Assembly (NCBI GenBank): GCA_020061965.1
Contig: JAGUXG010000163.1
Coordinates: 1 to 5,576, forward strand
DNA from: a bacterium
GTDB taxonomy: Bacteria > UBA9089 > UBA9088 > JAGUXG01
Direction: 5' to 3'
Length of the DNA: 5,576 nucleotides
Shown: positions 4,669 through 5,576 of the stretch, in pieces
Layout of the letters: every line of letters starts with the position of its first letter
Position numbering within the stretch: position 1 is the first letter of the stretch
Position numbers and translations under genes: made by a program
The notes under the pieces: model-generated
Databases searched by the model: none
Seen by the model: the letters and a program-made list of their open reading frames with translations, nothing else
What the model was told of the DNA's origin: nothing

Positions 4669-5576
4669 ACTGATAGTATTCTTCAAAGGCAATCCAGCTT
4701 GAGCGAAGTGTTTTTGCCAACTCTTTATTGCCATTACTCCAATATGCTTCCATAGTCTTCCTCTTTTTCCTTGCCCTCATTAATGGCTCATCCAACAACA
4801 TTCGGCATTCCTCTTCATACTCAGCCAGTATATCAAGATTATTCTGCAGAACAGCCCGGCCAGCGAGCTCTCCAGCTATCTTACCGCACAATACTACATT
4901 CGACACCCCTGCCCCGGTAATCGGATGAGCCATACCTGCAGCATCACCAACAAGAAGTACATTGCCACACTGTAGCTTTTTCACCAGCCCACCTACAGGG
5001 ATAGCGCCACCGGTCTTATTCAAAATATCTGGTTTAATAACCCCTTTTCCAATAAGATAATGGACAAATTTATCTAATGCCTCTTGGGGCTTCACCTTAA
5101 ACATTTTTGATACCCCAACACCTACATTAACCAAATCTTGTTTGGGAAATACCCAACCATATCCACCAGGGATACTTTTGTGAAAAAAAACCTTTGTTGA
5201 ACGTAAGCTCTTACATAGCTTCATTTGGTACTGAGCAGTGTGAACAAACCCTGTATTTTGCGAGTTTATCCATCTGCCTACGATAGAATTTGGCCCATCT
5301 GCACCAATTATCACCCTTGCTTTAATCTGGATGTTTTTAGCTATCACCACTTTATTCTCTAGTGCTTGTGCCTTCGTCTTAAGAAAAAGTTTTGCTCCTG
5401 CCTCAAGTGCCTTTTTTGCCAGATATTGGTCAAAAATGTCCCTATGAATGATAAACCCATTAGCCTGAGTCCCCTTTATCTCTCCATCAGGCATATAGGT
5501 TTGCATAACCTCAATTCGCTGGGCAATTATATCTTCTGTCAATTCCATCTCTTGAGTAATCTGCCAGGGTACATAC
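4667..5576 (-). CDS. Geranylgeranyl reductase-family FAD oxidoreductase, LipT-like (5' end outside window)
   Basis: The frame stays open to the right edge; 302 residues are visible, beginning YVPWQITQEMELTED. The N-terminal GxGxxG dinucleotide fold, roughly the first 60-80 residues, is missing only because the window ends. An ATG at 5546-5548 lies inside the domain and is not the true start. Counting from that Met, motifs seen are IIHRDIFDQYL (33-43), the FAD-binding IIGADGPNSIVGR (80-92), GYGWVFPK (129-136; the YxWxFPK signature of geranylgeranyl reductase-like flavoproteins) and VLLVGDAAGMAHPITGAG (197-214), which binds the FAD ribityl chain. Such flavoproteins reduce isoprenoid double bonds in lipid or chlorophyll pathways. 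In lipS1/lipS2 loci a related protein, called LipT in work I recall, is thought to support lipoate assembly, perhaps as electron donor. The radical SAM gene 12 nt downstream favours the LipT role; a lipid reductase is the alternative. Confidence 0.88.
   Translation of the reverse strand, partial: YVPWQITQEMELTEDIIAQRIEVMQTYMPDGEIKGTQANGFIIHRDIFDQYLAKKALEAGAKLFLKTKAQALENKVVIAKNIQIKARVIIGADGPNSIVGRWINSQNTGFVHTAQYQMKLCKSLRSTKVFFHKSIPGGYGWVFPKQDLVNVGVGVSKMFKVKPQEALDKFVHYLIGKGVIKPDILNKTGGAIPVGGLVKKLQCGNVLLVGDAAGMAHPITGAGVSNVVLCGKIAGELAGRAVLQNNLDILAEYEEECRMLLDEPLMRARKKRKTMEAYWSNGNKELAKTLRSSWIAFEEYYQ

Overview
The window carries six genes, all on the minus strand, packed with little spacing (read from high to low coordinates). 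Only the two outermost genes are cut by the window edges. Strong AGGAGG-type ribosome sites, one sigma-70-like promoter and the gene families (LipS-type radical SAM protein, Thi4 thiazole synthase, siroheme sulfite reductase-like ferredoxin, NifS-like protein) suggest an anaerobic bacterium. An archaeon is not strictly excluded, since Thi4 and LipS are also archaeal families. Short, degenerate, AT-rich repeats of the ATTGCGGATTTCGGATT type occur in and between genes. I associate such repeats with several uncultured bacterial phyla, but that is recollection only.

Right block (3620-5576): a geranylgeranyl-reductase-like FAD oxidoreductase (LipT-like, N-terminus off the window) is followed 12 nt later by a radical SAM protein with the cysteine layout of the two-protein LipS1/LipS2 lipoyl synthase. 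The pair suggests an alternative lipoate assembly locus that continues upstream, outside the window.

Left block (1-3548): a 71-nt AT-rich gap holds a promoter candidate (TTGACA and TATAAT) and a 14-bp perfect palindrome. It is followed by thi4 (ADP-thiazole synthase), a conserved protein of unknown function overlapping thi4 by 4 nt, a small siroheme/4Fe-4S sulfite reductase-like gene 2 nt further on, and, after a repeat-derived hairpin, a NifS-like cysteine desulfurase cut by the left edge.

The common theme is sulfur: lipoyl sulfur insertion, thiazole sulfur, sulfite/sulfide chemistry and cysteine sulfur transfer. Three things stand out. The sulfite reductase-like gene has a single in-frame TAG with homology on both sides. 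The NifS-like protein has Gln where the PLP-binding Lys should be, and Ala at a second PLP contact. A genome-wide type of short repeat has been inserted in frame into the NifS-like gene.
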